NCBI GenBank assembly: GCA_030066685.1
Contig: JASJBF010000040.1
Coordinates: forward strand, 1-64,000
From: Kiloniellales bacterium
Lineage (GTDB): Bacteria; Pseudomonadota; Alphaproteobacteria; Kiloniellales; JAKSBE01
Direction of reading: 5' to 3'
DNA length: 64,000 nucleotides
A program made the translations under genes and the position numbers. Every line of letters begins with the position of its first letter. The first letter of the stretch is position 1. Below are positions 39,289-47,956 of this stretch, piece by piece. The notes below the pieces were generated by a model. The model did not search any database, was not told the DNA's origin, and worked only from the letters and a program-made list of their open reading frames with translations.

Positions 39289-40875
39289 ATGGGCCTGCTT
39301 CGTCACGTGGCGACGGTCAGCGGCTGGACCGCCGGCAGCCGCGTCCTCGGGTTTCTCCGCGACGTGCTGATCGCCCCGGTCCTGGGCACCGGGGCGGTGG
39401 CCGACGCCTTCTTCGTCGCCTTCCGCTTTCCCAACATGTTCCGGCGGATCTTCGCCGAGGGCGCCTTCAACGCCGCCTTCGTGCCGCTCTTCGCGCGCCG
39501 CCTGGAGGAGGAGGGCGAGGCGGCGGCGCGGCGCTTCGCCGAGGAGACCCTGGCGGTCTTCCTCTTCGTGCTGCTGGCCCTGACGGTCGCGGCCATGGCC
39601 GCCATGCCCTGGCTGATGCACGTCATTGCGCCGGGCTTCCGCGACGATCCCGACAAGTTCGCCCTGACCGTCCAGCTCAGCGTGATCGCCTTTCCCTACC
39701 TCCTGTTCATGGCCCTGATGGCCTTCTTCGGCGGGGTCCTGAACTCGCTCTACCGCTTCCAGGCCGCCGCCGCGGCGCCGATCCTGCTGAACGTCTTCTT
39801 CATCGCCGCCTTGCTGGGCATCGTGCCCTTCACCGAACGGCCGGGCCATGTCCTGGCCTGGACCGTGGCGGCGGCCGGGGTCGCGCAGTTCCTGGTGGTC
39901 GCGATTGCCGCCAGACGCGCCGGCATGGCGCTCCGCCTGCCGCGGCCGCGCCTCACCCCGGGGGTGCGGCGCCTGGTGGTGCTGATGGTCCCCGGCGTGC
40001 TTTCGGCCGGGGTGCTGCAGCTCAACCTGATCATCGGCACGATCATCGCTTCCTTCCGCGACGGCGCGGTCTCCTACCTCTACTACGCCGACCGGATCTA
40101 CCAGCTGCCCCTGGGGGTGATCGGCATCGCCTTCGGCGTCGTGCTGCTGCCCGAGCTGTCGCGCAAGCTGCGCGCCGGCGACCACGGCCAGGCCCTGGCC
40201 AGCCTCAACCGCGGCATCGAGTTCGCCATGCTGCTGACCCTGCCGGCGGCGGTCGCCATCGCGGTCATCGCCCGGCCGATCATCGTTGTGCTCTTCGAGC
40301 GCGGCGCCTTCGACCGCCTGGCCAGCGAGGCCACGGTGCCGGCCCTGGTCGCCTTCGCCCTCGGCCTGCCGGCCTATGTCCTGGTCAAGGTCTTCCAGCC
40401 GGCCTTCTTCGCCCGCGAGGACACGGTGACGCCGCTGCGCTTCGCGGCGGTCTCGGTGGCCGTCAACATCGCCCTCAGCCTCGCGCTCTTCCCCTGGCTG
40501 GCCCACGTCGGCATTGCGCTGGCGACCGCGGTCGCGGCCTGGGGCAACGTCGGACTGCTGGCCCTGCGTCTGGCGCGGCGCGGGTTCTGGCGCGGCGATT
40601 CGCGCCTCGGGCGGCGCCTGCTGCGCATCCTGCTGGCCAGCGCGCTGATGGGCCTCGGCCTCTGGCTCGCCGGGTTCTGGCTCGATCCCTGGCTCGACGC
40701 CGGTCTTGGCCTCAAGGCCGCAGCCCTGCTGCTGCTGGTCTTCGGCGGTCTCGGCGCCTTCGCGGTGCTGGCGCTGGCGACCGGTGCCAGCAGCCTGGCC
40801 GAGCTGAAGGACCTGCTGCGCCGCCGGCGCGGCCGGGCGGCCGAGGCGCCCGGCGCGGATCCGGCAGGAACGTGA
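39289..40875 (+). CDS. murJ: Lipid II flippase MurJ
   Basis: MurJ moves lipid II across the inner membrane for peptidoglycan synthesis. The 528-residue MVF-family protein has about 14 transmembrane helices. It has the N-terminal signature VSGWTAGSRVLGFLRDVLIAPVLGTGAVADAFFVAFRFPNMFRRIFAEGAFNAAF in pieces (SRVLGFLRD, RFPNMFRRIFAEGAF) and the later LRRGAFD-like block LFERGAFDRLASEAT. The tail is Arg-rich. It runs in the order murJ-trpS, as in many relatives. The ATG at 39289 is divergent from the ECF41 operon. Confidence 0.97.
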   Translation: MGLLRHVATVSGWTAGSRVLGFLRDVLIAPVLGTGAVADAFFVAFRFPNMFRRIFAEGAFNAAFVPLFARRLEEEGEAAARRFAEETLAVFLFVLLALTVAAMAAMPWLMHVIAPGFRDDPDKFALTVQLSVIAFPYLLFMALMAFFGGVLNSLYRFQAAAAAPILLNVFFIAALLGIVPFTERPGHVLAWTVAAAGVAQFLVVAIAARRAGMALRLPRPRLTPGVRRLVVLMVPGVLSAGVLQLNLIIGTIIASFRDGAVSYLYYADRIYQLPLGVIGIAFGVVLLPELSRKLRAGDHGQALASLNRGIEFAMLLTLPAAVAIAVIARPIIVVLFERGAFDRLASEATVPALVAFALGLPAYVLVKVFQPAFFAREDTVTPLRFAAVSVAVNIALSLALFPWLAHVGIALATAVAAWGNVGLLALRLARRGFWRGDSRLGRRLLRILLASALMGLGLWLAGFWLDPWLDAGLGLKAAALLLLVFGGLGAFAVLALATGASSLAELKDLLRRRRGRAAEAPGADPAGT

Positions 40876-40959
40876 CTCCCGCACCTTGACCGGGCCCGCG
40901 CCAGCGGCGATAACCCGGCCGCTTCTGCCGCTATCGGCGGCCTTCCGGAGTGTCTTTCG

Positions 40960-42000
40960 ATGAAGCGCATCTTCTCGGGCGTGCAGCCGACCGGCAACCT
41001 GCACCTCGGCAACTACCTGGGCGCGATCCGCAATTTCGTGCGCCTGCAGGACGACTTCGACTGCATCTTCGGCGTCGTCGACCTGCACGCCGTCACCGTG
41101 TGGCAGGACCCGGCCGAGCTGACCCGGAACACCCGCGAGGTCACCGCCGCCTATCTCGCCGCCGGGATCGACCCGGCGCGCTCGATCATCTTCAACCAGA
41201 GCCAGGTGCCGCAGCACGCCGAGCTGGCCTGGATCTTCAACTGCGTGGCGCGCCTGGGCTGGCTGAACCGCATGACCCAGTTCAAGGAGAAGGCGGGCAA
41301 GCACCGGGAGAACGCCAGCGTCGGCCTCTACGACTACCCGGTCCTCATGGCGGCCGACATCCTGGTCTACAAGGCGACCCACGTGCCGACCGGCGAGGAC
41401 CAGAAGCAGCACCTGGAGCTGACCCGGGACATCGCCCAGAAGTTCAACCACGACTTCGGCGTCGACTACTTCCCGGTCGTCGAGCCGCTGATCGGAGGCG
41501 AGGCGACCCGGATCATGAGCCTGCGCGACGGCAGCAAGAAGATGAGCAAGTCCGATCCTTCGGACATGAGCCGGATCACCATGGCCGACGACGCCGAGGC
41601 TGTGGCGCAGAAGATCCGCCGGGCCAAGACCGACCCCGACGCCCTGCCCGGACCGGAGGTCCTCGACGACCAGGGCCGGCTGCCGGAGGCGACCGAGGCC
41701 GCGCGGCCCGAGGCCTACAACCTGATGCGGATCTACGCCGCCCTGGCGGACAAGAGCCTGGCCGAGACCCTGGCCGAGTTCGAGGGCAACCAGTTCTCCC
41801 ACTTCAAGGCGGTGCTGACTGACCTGGCGGTTGCCACCCTGGGGCCCATGGGCGCGGAGATGAAGCGCCTGATGGGCGATCCCGGCCAGGTCGACGCGGT
41901 GCTGGCCGAGGGCGCCGCGCGGGCCCGCGCGATCGCCGAGCCGGTTCTGGCCGAGGTCCAGGACATCGTCGGCTTCCTGCAGCCCAGGGCTTCCGCCTGA
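40960..42000 (+). CDS. trpS: Tryptophanyl-tRNA synthetase
   Basis: TrpS charges tRNA-Trp. The 346-residue class I synthetase starts [20 protein letters not shown], which includes the HIGH-type motif HLGN, and has the KMSKS loop KKMSKSD near residue 199. The central [15 protein letters not shown] is typical of bacterial TrpRS. It lies 84 bases after murJ on the same strand. Confidence 0.98.
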   Translation: MKRIFSGVQPTGNLHLGNYLGAIRNFVRLQDDFDCIFGVVDLHAVTVWQDPAELTRNTREVTAAYLAAGIDPARSIIFNQSQVPQHAELAWIFNCVARLGWLNRMTQFKEKAGKHRENASVGLYDYPVLMAADILVYKATHVPTGEDQKQHLELTRDIAQKFNHDFGVDYFPVVEPLIGGEATRIMSLRDGSKKMSKSDPSDMSRITMADDAEAVAQKIRRAKTDPDALPGPEVLDDQGRLPEATEAARPEAYNLMRIYAALADKSLAETLAEFEGNQFSHFKAVLTDLAVATLGPMGAEMKRLMGDPGQVDAVLAEGAARARAIAEPVLAEVQDIVGFLQPRASA

Positions 42001-42249
42001 CCTCACCCGTTTGAGGGAGCAGCGCAGCAAGAAGCGGTGCAACGAGGCCACACTGCGGCTATTTCTCGGCTTTGCAGCGCGGAATCCACGGCTAAGCCAT
42101 TGGCGGCGCGGGGCTCGATCGTTAGGCTTCCTCAGAAGGGCGGCCGTCCGCCGGGCGGCCTTCCGACCTGAACCCGAGCGCTCTTCGAGAGGCCCCGCGC
42201 GAGCCATGAGTCCGCGGCGCGATCCGAACTCTCCCTAAGGCGGGCGGCC
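42001..42249 (+). other. 249-base intergenic region after trpS
   Basis: No convincing gene is present. A 75-codon open frame at 42011-42238 is almost entirely Arg/Ala/Pro/Ser and has no ribosome binding site. No T-run terminator, tRNA or named motif was found. Confidence 0.5.
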
Positions 42250-43164
42250 GTGCAGATCTACCTGCCCATCGCCGAGCTGTCCGTGAACGTCTTCCTGCTG
42301 CTCGGACTGGGCGGGGTGATCGGCTTCCTTTCAGGCATGTTCGGCGTCGGTGGGGGCTTTCTCATGACCCCCGCGCTGATCTTCATCGGCGTGCCGGCGC
42401 CGGTCGCCGTCGGCACCGAGGCCAATCAGATCGTCGCCTCCTCGGTGTCCGGCGTGCTGGCCCACTGGCGCCGCGGCAACGTCGACTTCAAGATGGGTTT
42501 CGTTCTGATGATCGGCGGCTTCCTCGGCTCGGCCTTGGGCGTCGCGCTCTTCGCCCTGCTGCGCGAGCTCGGCCAGATCGACCTCGTGATCCGGCTCTCC
42601 TACGTCGTCTTCCTGGGGATCATCGGCAGCCTGATGCTGGTCGAGGGCGTGCGCGCCCTGCTGCGGCGGCGCAACCCGACCGCCGAGCGGCGCAAGCTGC
42701 ACCAGCACACCTGGATCCACGGCCTGCCGCTCAAGACCCGCTTCCGCAGGTCACGCCTCTACATCAGCGCGCTGCTGCCGATCGGGGTCGGCTTCGTGGT
42801 CGGCGTGCTGGCGGCGATCATGGGTGTGGGCGGCGGCTTCATCATGGTGCCGGCGATGATCTACCTGCTCGGCATGCCGACCTCCGTGGTGGTCGGCACC
42901 TCGCTGTTCCAGATCATCTTCGTCACCGCCAACGTCACGGTCCTGCAGGCCACCGCCAACCAGACCGTCGACGTGGTCCTGGCGCTGCTGCTGCTGACCG
43001 GCGCGGTGATCGGCGCCCAGCTCGGCGCGCGGGTCGGCACCCGGCTGCACGGCGAGCAGCTGCGCGTCCTTCTGGCGGTGATGGTGCTCATGGTCTGTGC
43101 CAAGCTGGTCTACGACCTGACCATACCGCCCAGCGATGTCTATGCGATCGGGACGATCAAATGA
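42250..43164 (+). CDS. TauE/SafE (TSUP) family permease
   Basis: The 304-residue protein has eight or so transmembrane helices in two similar halves, each with the glycine-rich hallmark: GFLSGMFGVGGGFLMTPALI near residue 25 and GVLAAIMGVGGGFIMVPAMI near 190. TSUP proteins transport sulphite, organosulphonates or related anions. The pairing with a TIGR02186 gene, overlapping by 4 bases, is typical of alphaproteobacteria and suggests the two form one transport or sensing unit. The GTG start at 42250 is the first in frame. Confidence 0.93.
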   Translation: MQIYLPIAELSVNVFLLLGLGGVIGFLSGMFGVGGGFLMTPALIFIGVPAPVAVGTEANQIVASSVSGVLAHWRRGNVDFKMGFVLMIGGFLGSALGVALFALLRELGQIDLVIRLSYVVFLGIIGSLMLVEGVRALLRRRNPTAERRKLHQHTWIHGLPLKTRFRRSRLYISALLPIGVGFVVGVLAAIMGVGGGFIMVPAMIYLLGMPTSVVVGTSLFQIIFVTANVTVLQATANQTVDVVLALLLLTGAVIGAQLGARVGTRLHGEQLRVLLAVMVLMVCAKLVYDLTIPPSDVYAIGTIK

Positions 43165-43898
43165 CCCGCCCGGCCTCGCTCCTCGCCCTGGTCGCGACCT
43201 TGCTGATGACGGAGGCCGCGCGCGCCTCCTGCATCTTCGACATCTCCGATCACCGGATTCCCATCACCACCGGCTTCGCCGGCAGCGAGGTCTTGCTCTT
43301 CGGCACGGTGGACGAGCCCAGCGACGTCGTGGTCACACTGCGCGGCCCGCTGTCCTCGGTGGTCATGTTCCGCAAGGCGCGGGTCGCGGGGATCTGGGTC
43401 AACGCCGCCAGCATGACCTTCGAGGAGGCCCCCAGCTTCTTCTCCATCGTCGCCAACCGGCCCCTGGAGGAGATCGCCGCCGAGACCGAGCTCAGCCTGC
43501 ACCAGCTCGGCGTCGGCTATGTCGTCGACCTGCCGCGCAGCGTCGGCTCGCCGGACGTGCGCGACGCCTGGAAGCAGGCCATGCTGCGCAACATGGCCGG
43601 CACCGGCCTCTACCCCAGCAACATCGGAAGCGTGACCTTTCTCGGCGACACCCTGTTCCGGGCCCGGATGCGGCTGCCCTCCAACGTCCCGACCGGGCAG
43701 TACCTGGCCAGCGCCTACTGCCTGGTCGACGGCAAGGTGCAAAGCGCCCAGACCATCCCGCTCTTCGTCGAGAAGACCGGTGCAGAGGCCTGGATCTTCG
43801 ACTTCGCCCACAACTATCCACTGGTCTACGGCCTGATTGCGGTGGTCCTCGCCTTGATGGCAGGATGGACCGCCCACCTTGCCTTCGGACGGTCCTGA
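43161..43898 (+). CDS. TIGR02186 family membrane-anchored periplasmic protein
   Basis: The 245-residue protein has a signal peptide (LLALVATLLMTEAARAS), a periplasmic domain (HRIPITTGFAGSEVLLFGTV...DVVVTLRGP) and one C-terminal transmembrane helix (YGLIAVVLALMAGWTAHLAF). This is the layout of the alphaproteobacterial TIGR02186 family. The function is not established. Its ATG overlaps the stop of the TSUP permease gene (ATGA), so the two products probably work together. Confidence 0.9.
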   Translation: MTRPASLLALVATLLMTEAARASCIFDISDHRIPITTGFAGSEVLLFGTVDEPSDVVVTLRGPLSSVVMFRKARVAGIWVNAASMTFEEAPSFFSIVANRPLEEIAAETELSLHQLGVGYVVDLPRSVGSPDVRDAWKQAMLRNMAGTGLYPSNIGSVTFLGDTLFRARMRLPSNVPTGQYLASAYCLVDGKVQSAQTIPLFVEKTGAEAWIFDFAHNYPLVYGLIAVVLALMAGWTAHLAFGRS

Positions 43899-43909
43899 GT
43901 ATCCCCCTC

Positions 43910-44395
43910 ATGCCGGACAACGCGGAAAGCCTGGAACAGCGTGTCTTCCTGGTGGTTGTCGACCAGTCAGAGGAGATGCAGGTCGCCCTGCGCTTCGCGG
44001 CGCGGCGCGCCCAGCACACCGGCGGCCGGGTCGCCATGCTGCACGTGATCGAGCCGGCCGACTTCCAGCACTGGATGACGGTCGGCGACCTGATGCGCGA
44101 GGAGGCCCGCAGCGAAGCCGAGCAGCTGCTGCAGAGGCTCGCAACCCGGGTCAACGAGCTGACCGGCCAGCTGCCGATCCTCTACCTGCGCGAGGGCGAT
44201 CGCCGCGACGAGCTGCTGAAGCTGATCGACGAGGAGCCAAGCATCCAAATCCTGGTCCTGGCCGCAAACGTCGAGCAGGGCGGCCCGGGCCCCCTGGTCT
44301 CGGCGCTGACCGGCCGCTTCCTGAGCCGCCTGCGGATCCCCATGACCATCGTCCCGGGCAACCTTTCCGACGAGGACATCGATTCCATCGCCTGA
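43910..44395 (+). CDS. Universal stress protein (UspA family)
   Basis: The 161-residue product has the UspA alpha/beta fold: RVFLVVVDQSEEMQVALRFA, RVAMLHVIEP, and the C-terminal LVSALTGRFLSRLRIPMTIVPG. The usual G-x2-G-x9-G(S/T) ATP loop is only partly kept, so nucleotide binding is uncertain. The ATG at 43910 is 11 bases past the TIGR02186 stop. The 126 bases that follow (44396-44521) are GC-rich, with no recognised signal. Confidence 0.85.
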   Translation: MPDNAESLEQRVFLVVVDQSEEMQVALRFAARRAQHTGGRVAMLHVIEPADFQHWMTVGDLMREEARSEAEQLLQRLATRVNELTGQLPILYLREGDRRDELLKLIDEEPSIQILVLAANVEQGGPGPLVSALTGRFLSRLRIPMTIVPGNLSDEDIDSIA

Positions 44396-44521
44396 GGCCC
44401 CGGGACGGCCGCCGAGGGCGCCCCGGCGGACGCGGTCCGCGGACGGCGGGCCGCCTTGAACTCGCCCGGCATCTGCGCCACATTCAGGGTTAGATCGAGG
44501 CTTCAAGCCAGGAAAACAGCC

Positions 44522-45076
44522 ATGTTCATCCAGACCGAGCAGACCCCGAATCCGGCCACCCTCAAGTTCCTTCCAGGACGGGAGGTCATGGGCGCAGGCA
44601 CGGCCAACTTCACCGATCCCGCCGAGGCCGGCCGCTCGCCGCTGGCCGAGCGCCTGTTCCAGATCGAGGGCGTGGTCGGGGTCTTCCTCGGCGGCGACTT
44701 CATCTCGATCACCAAGGCCGACGAGCGCGAGTGGTACCTGCTGAAGCCGGCGATCCTGGGCGTGGTCATGGAGCACTTCACCGCCGGCCGGCCAATCCTG
44801 CTGGAAGCCGCCGACGCGCCGGAGGAAGACGTGCGCGAGGAGGACAGCGAGATCGTCGCCCAGATCAAGGAGCTGCTCGACACCCGGGTCCGCCCGGCGG
44901 TCGCCCAGGACGGTGGCGACATCATCTTCCAGGGCTACGACCGGGGTATCGTCTACCTGCACATGATGGGCGCCTGCCAGGGTTGTCCGGCCTCCACGGC
45001 GACCCTGAAGATGGGTATCGAGAACATGCTCCGTCACTACATCCCGGAAGTCATCGAGGTGCGCCCGGTCATGTGA
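44522..45076 (+). CDS. nfuA: NifU-like Fe-S scaffold/carrier protein (Nfu)
   Basis: The protein delivers Fe-S clusters to target enzymes. The 184-residue product has the N-terminal Nfu domain (MFIQTEQTPNPATLKFLPG) and a C-terminal NifU domain with DTRVRPAVAQDGGDIIF and the cluster-binding C-x2-C in GACQGCPASTATL (near residues 152-155). This layout is that of the alphaproteobacterial/mitochondrial NFU1 type, not the gamma NfuA with a degenerate A-type domain. Confidence 0.95.
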   Translation: MFIQTEQTPNPATLKFLPGREVMGAGTANFTDPAEAGRSPLAERLFQIEGVVGVFLGGDFISITKADEREWYLLKPAILGVVMEHFTAGRPILLEAADAPEEDVREEDSEIVAQIKELLDTRVRPAVAQDGGDIIFQGYDRGIVYLHMMGACQGCPASTATLKMGIENMLRHYIPEVIEVRPVM

Positions 45077-45245
45077 CCGGGCCTAGCCGGCGGCGGACCC
45101 CAAGGGCCGTTCCGGGCTCCGACCGACCAGCATCAAGACGGGCTGTCGGACGACCGGCTTGGCGGCTTTTGGCTTGCGGCCCTGCCGTGCGGAAGCCAAC
45201 TTAGGCCGGCCCCCGATCCTGTCACCACGGCTGGAGGAAAACGGC

Positions 45246-45836
45246 GTGAGCGACATCCTGAACGATGCCGGCCTCGATCTCCTGTTTCGCGAAGCCCGGA
45301 CCCAAAACGGCTGGGCAGATGGGGACGTCAGCGACGTCCTGCTCCAGGCCGTCTTCGACCTCGCCAAGATGGGGCCGACCTCGGCCAACTGCTCGCCGCT
45401 GCGCATCGTCTACGTCAGGACCGAGGCCGCCAAGGAGAAGCTCCGGCCGGCGCTGATCGAGGGCAACGTCGAGAAGACCATGGCGGCGCCGGTGACCGCG
45501 ATCCTCGGCCACGACCTCGAGTTCTACGAGCACCTGCCGAAGCTCTTTCCGCACACCGACGCCCGCTCCTGGTTCCTGGGTAACGACGAGCTGATCGAGG
45601 CCACGGCCTTCCGCAACGGCAGCCTGCAGGGCGCCTACTTCATCCTGGCGGCACGGGCCCTGGGCCTGGATTGCGGGCCGATGTCCGGCTTCGACAACGC
45701 GATGGTGGACCAGGCCTTCTTTCCGGACGGCAAGGTCAGGTCCAACTTCCTGTGCAATCTCGGCTACGGCGATCCGTCGAAGCTCTTCCCGCGCTCGCCG
45801 CGCTTCGACTTCGACGAGGTCTGCAAGATCGTCTAG
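45246..45836 (+). CDS. Malonic semialdehyde reductase RutE-like nitroreductase
   Basis: The GTG at 45246 has GGAGGAAAA just upstream and gives 196 residues, the usual RutE length. Motifs are [33 protein letters not shown] (FMN-contacting) and [20 protein letters not shown]. RutE reduces malonic semialdehyde to 3-hydroxypropionate in uracil catabolism. No other rut gene is near, so the enzyme may serve another aldehyde or detoxification route. The 169 bases before it carry no recognised signal. Confidence 0.9.
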   Translation: MSDILNDAGLDLLFREARTQNGWADGDVSDVLLQAVFDLAKMGPTSANCSPLRIVYVRTEAAKEKLRPALIEGNVEKTMAAPVTAILGHDLEFYEHLPKLFPHTDARSWFLGNDELIEATAFRNGSLQGAYFILAARALGLDCGPMSGFDNAMVDQAFFPDGKVRSNFLCNLGYGDPSKLFPRSPRFDFDEVCKIV

Positions 45837-45873
45837 GCCGCCTCGGCCCGGAGATCGCGCCGACGATCGAGCC

Positions 45874-46563
45874 ATGACCCGCGCCATCCGCCTGCTCGCT
45901 TTCGACAGCGCCGGATCCGCCTGTTCGGCGGCGATCTGGGACACCGGCCGGGTCGCCGCGGCGCGCTTCGAAGCCATGGCCCGAGGCCAGTCCGAGCGCC
46001 TTATGCCGATGATCGAGGAGGTCATGGCGGAGGCCGGCCTCGACTACGCCGGTCTCGACGCCCTGGCGGTCACCCTCGGGCCCGGCGGCTTCACCGGCGT
46101 CCGGATCGGCCTGGCGGCCGCGCGCGGGCTGGCGCTGGCGACCGGCCGGCCGCTGCTCGGCCTGACCAGCTTCGAGGCGGTCGCCGCGGCGGTCGACGAG
46201 GCCCGGCGCGGCGACCTGCCGCTGGCGGTCTGCCTCGACGCCAAGCGGGCGGAAGTCTATCTGCAGGTCTTCGCGCCCGATCTCGCGCCTCTGGGCCCGC
46301 CCTGCTCGCTCCTGCCCGAGGACCTGCCCGAGGCCTTGCCGTCGGGTCCGCTGATCGCTGCGGGCGACGGCGTGCCGCGAGCGAGGGCGCAGCTGGAGCG
46401 GCCCGGCTTGGTCCTTGCCGCCGGTGCCGGTCACGCCGATGCCGCGCGTTTCGCCGCCTTGGCCGCGGCCCGCCCGCTGCCGCCGGCCGGTACGCCGCCG
46501 CCTCGGCCGCTCTACCTGCGCGGGCCGGACGTGACCCTGCCGCGGCCCGGGGGGGCACCGTGA
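45874..46563 (+). CDS. tsaB: tRNA threonylcarbamoyladenosine biosynthesis protein TsaB
   Basis: TsaB partners TsaD and TsaE in making t6A37 in tRNA. The 229-residue protein shows the ASKHA start RLLAFDSAGSACSAAIW and the characteristic TLGPGGFTGVRIGLAAARGL (about 67-86). The C-terminal part is Pro/Gly-rich and less conserved. Its stop overlaps the GTG start of rimI by 4 bases. Confidence 0.96.
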   Translation: MTRAIRLLAFDSAGSACSAAIWDTGRVAAARFEAMARGQSERLMPMIEEVMAEAGLDYAGLDALAVTLGPGGFTGVRIGLAAARGLALATGRPLLGLTSFEAVAAAVDEARRGDLPLAVCLDAKRAEVYLQVFAPDLAPLGPPCSLLPEDLPEALPSGPLIAAGDGVPRARAQLERPGLVLAAGAGHADAARFAALAAARPLPPAGTPPPRPLYLRGPDVTLPRPGGAP

Positions 46564-47045
46564 GCGCCCCTGGCGCCGGGCGCGCGCCGCGGCTGCGCGA
46601 GGCCGGCGCCTTCGACCTGGAGCTTCTGGCCGGCCTGCACCGCGCCGCCTTCGATGCGCAGGCGGACGCCGAGATCTGGGACGCCGAAGCCCTGGCCGAG
46701 CTCCTCGCCATGCCCGGGGCTCTCGCGCTGATCGCCGAGGCCGGGGAGGCGCCTCTGGGCTTCGTCCTGGGCCGGGTCGCCGCCGAAGAGGCGGAACTGC
46801 TGACCCTGGGCGTCCGGCCCGCGGCCAGGGGGCTAGGCGTCGGCCGGGCCCTGGTCGATGCCATGGTGTTCCGGTCCGCGGCGCTGGGCGCCCGCAAGGT
46901 CTTTCTTGAAGTGGCAGAAGACAATACTGCCGCCCGGACTCTCTACCTTTCGGCCGGATTTCGGGAGGTGGGACGCCGACCGGGCTACTACCGGCGGGCA
47001 AATCGCACCCTCGACGCGGTGACTATGCAGCTGACCCCGAGGTAA
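46560..47045 (+). CDS. rimI: Ribosomal protein S18 alanine N-acetyltransferase RimI
   Basis: The 161-residue GNAT enzyme has the acetyl-CoA loop VRPAARGLGVGRALVDAM (Q/RxxGxG/A motif) near residue 86 and the RimI-typical end VAEDNTAARTLYLSAGFREVGRRPGYY. In E. coli RimI acetylates ribosomal protein S18, and it is often fused to or paired with TsaB, as here. Translational coupling is suggested by the 4-base overlap. Confidence 0.92.
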   Translation: MSAPGAGRAPRLREAGAFDLELLAGLHRAAFDAQADAEIWDAEALAELLAMPGALALIAEAGEAPLGFVLGRVAAEEAELLTLGVRPAARGLGVGRALVDAMVFRSAALGARKVFLEVAEDNTAARTLYLSAGFREVGRRPGYYRRANRTLDAVTMQLTPR

Positions 47046-47256
47046 AGGTGAAGCTAATAGAGCTTTGATACTGAAGGATTTTGGCGGCGTCTCTGTGCGA
47101 TTTTTGTGGATTTCTTTGGTTAATTTCGGCTTCGGCCGCCCTGCTGCCATTCGGCACTAGAGCGGAGAGACGCAAACGCCCGCTTTTCCAAGCTTTCCAG
47201 TAGAATCCCTTGCTTTCGCCGGTATTGCCAGGGGTATACTTGCTCAATAGCCCAGC

Positions 47257-47285
47257 TTGATTTAACGGTTTTTATACTTTAGATT
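47257..47285 (+). promoter_or_regulatory. Probable promoter and AT-rich control region of mucR
   Basis: TTGATT at 47257-47262, a 17-base spacer and TAGATT at 47280-47285 resemble a sigma-70 promoter. The surrounding 47230-47300 is the most AT-rich stretch in this half of the window and contains several T-A steps, the kind of sequence MucR proteins bind, so autoregulation is plausible. The rest of the 274-base gap after rimI (47046-47319) shows no gene. Confidence 0.45.
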
Positions 47286-47319
47286 AAAAAGCACATAGCA
47301 GGGGACAAGCGAGAAGGCC

Positions 47320-47736
47320 ATGACCGAACAAGCGAAGCCAAGTGAGATCCTAACCCTGACGAGTAATGTCGTTGCCGCGCATGTGTCCAACAATTCCGTG
47401 GCGGTGGCGGACCTGCCGAAGCTTATCCGCGATGTCTACGAGACGCTTGCCTCCGTCGGTGGCACCGGCGTCCCGGTCCAGGAGCGGCCGACCCCGGCGG
47501 TCCCGATCAAGAAGTCGGTAACTCCGGACTACATCGTCTGCCTGGAGGATGGCAAGAAGCTCAAGATGCTGAAGCGCCATCTCAAGACGGCCTACAACAT
47601 GACGCCGGAAGAGTATCGCGATCGCTGGGGGCTGACGCCGGACTATCCGATGGTCGCACCCAACTACGCGAAGCAGCGGAGCAAGCTTGCGAAGCAGATC
47701 GGCTTGGGCACCCGGGCGCGTCGCAAGAAAGCCTGA
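47320..47736 (+). CDS. mucR: MucR/Ros family transcriptional regulator
   Basis: MucR proteins are oligomeric, H-NS-like repressors that bind AT-rich DNA and control exopolysaccharide, motility and cell-cycle genes. The 138-residue product has the N-terminal oligomerisation helix (ILTLTSNVVAAHVSNNSVAV) and the C-terminal domain YIVCLEDGKKLKMLKRHL...YNMTPEEYRDRWGL and YPMVAPNYAKQRSKLAKQIG. Compared with Ros (C-x2-C...H...H), the second cysteine is aspartate and the second histidine is alanine (HLKTAYN). The zinc site is thus incomplete, as in some zinc-free relatives. It lies between rimI and fur. Confidence 0.95.
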   Translation: MTEQAKPSEILTLTSNVVAAHVSNNSVAVADLPKLIRDVYETLASVGGTGVPVQERPTPAVPIKKSVTPDYIVCLEDGKKLKMLKRHLKTAYNMTPEEYRDRWGLTPDYPMVAPNYAKQRSKLAKQIGLGTRARRKKA

Positions 47737-47766
47737 GCTCCCGATCCTCCCCGAGTGTTCCGCCGG

Positions 47767-47903
47767 GCCGGCACCCAAGGCGCCTGTCCCAGGGAGGCTT
47801 GCGACCTGCACCCCTCCGGTTGATCGGCGAAGCGCGTTTGCCCGGATCGCCCCGAGTCTTGCAGAACATAGGCAATCCTTGGACAGGCGCCTTGGGTGCC
47901 GGC
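47767..47903. repeat. 137-bp element with 23-bp perfect terminal inverted repeats
   Basis: Positions 47767-47789 and 47881-47903 are exact reverse complements (core CACCCAAGGCGCCTGTCC / GGACAGGCGCCTTGGGTG), separated by 91 bases. No target-site duplication and no gene are visible. The geometry fits a miniature inverted-repeat element, or a large regulatory hairpin just before fur. Confidence 0.8.
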
Positions 47904-47956
47904 GTCGCTTTGAGCTATGATGGTCGGCGGTCTTCGGGAAGGGCTTACGGGCGACG

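Noticed and set aside
39154-42207. 1000-codon minus-strand frame upstream of the carboxymuconolactone decarboxylase-like gene
   Set aside because: It is antisense to murJ and trpS and low-complexity. The real gene starts at 39153 behind AGGAGA.
42011-42238. Possible 75-codon gene after trpS
   Set aside because: Arg/Ala/Pro/Ser composition, no ribosome binding site and no recognisable motif.
47767-47903. Intact insertion sequence between mucR and fur
   Set aside because: The interior is 91 bases with no transposase, and no target-site duplication is visible, so it is reported only as an inverted-repeat element.
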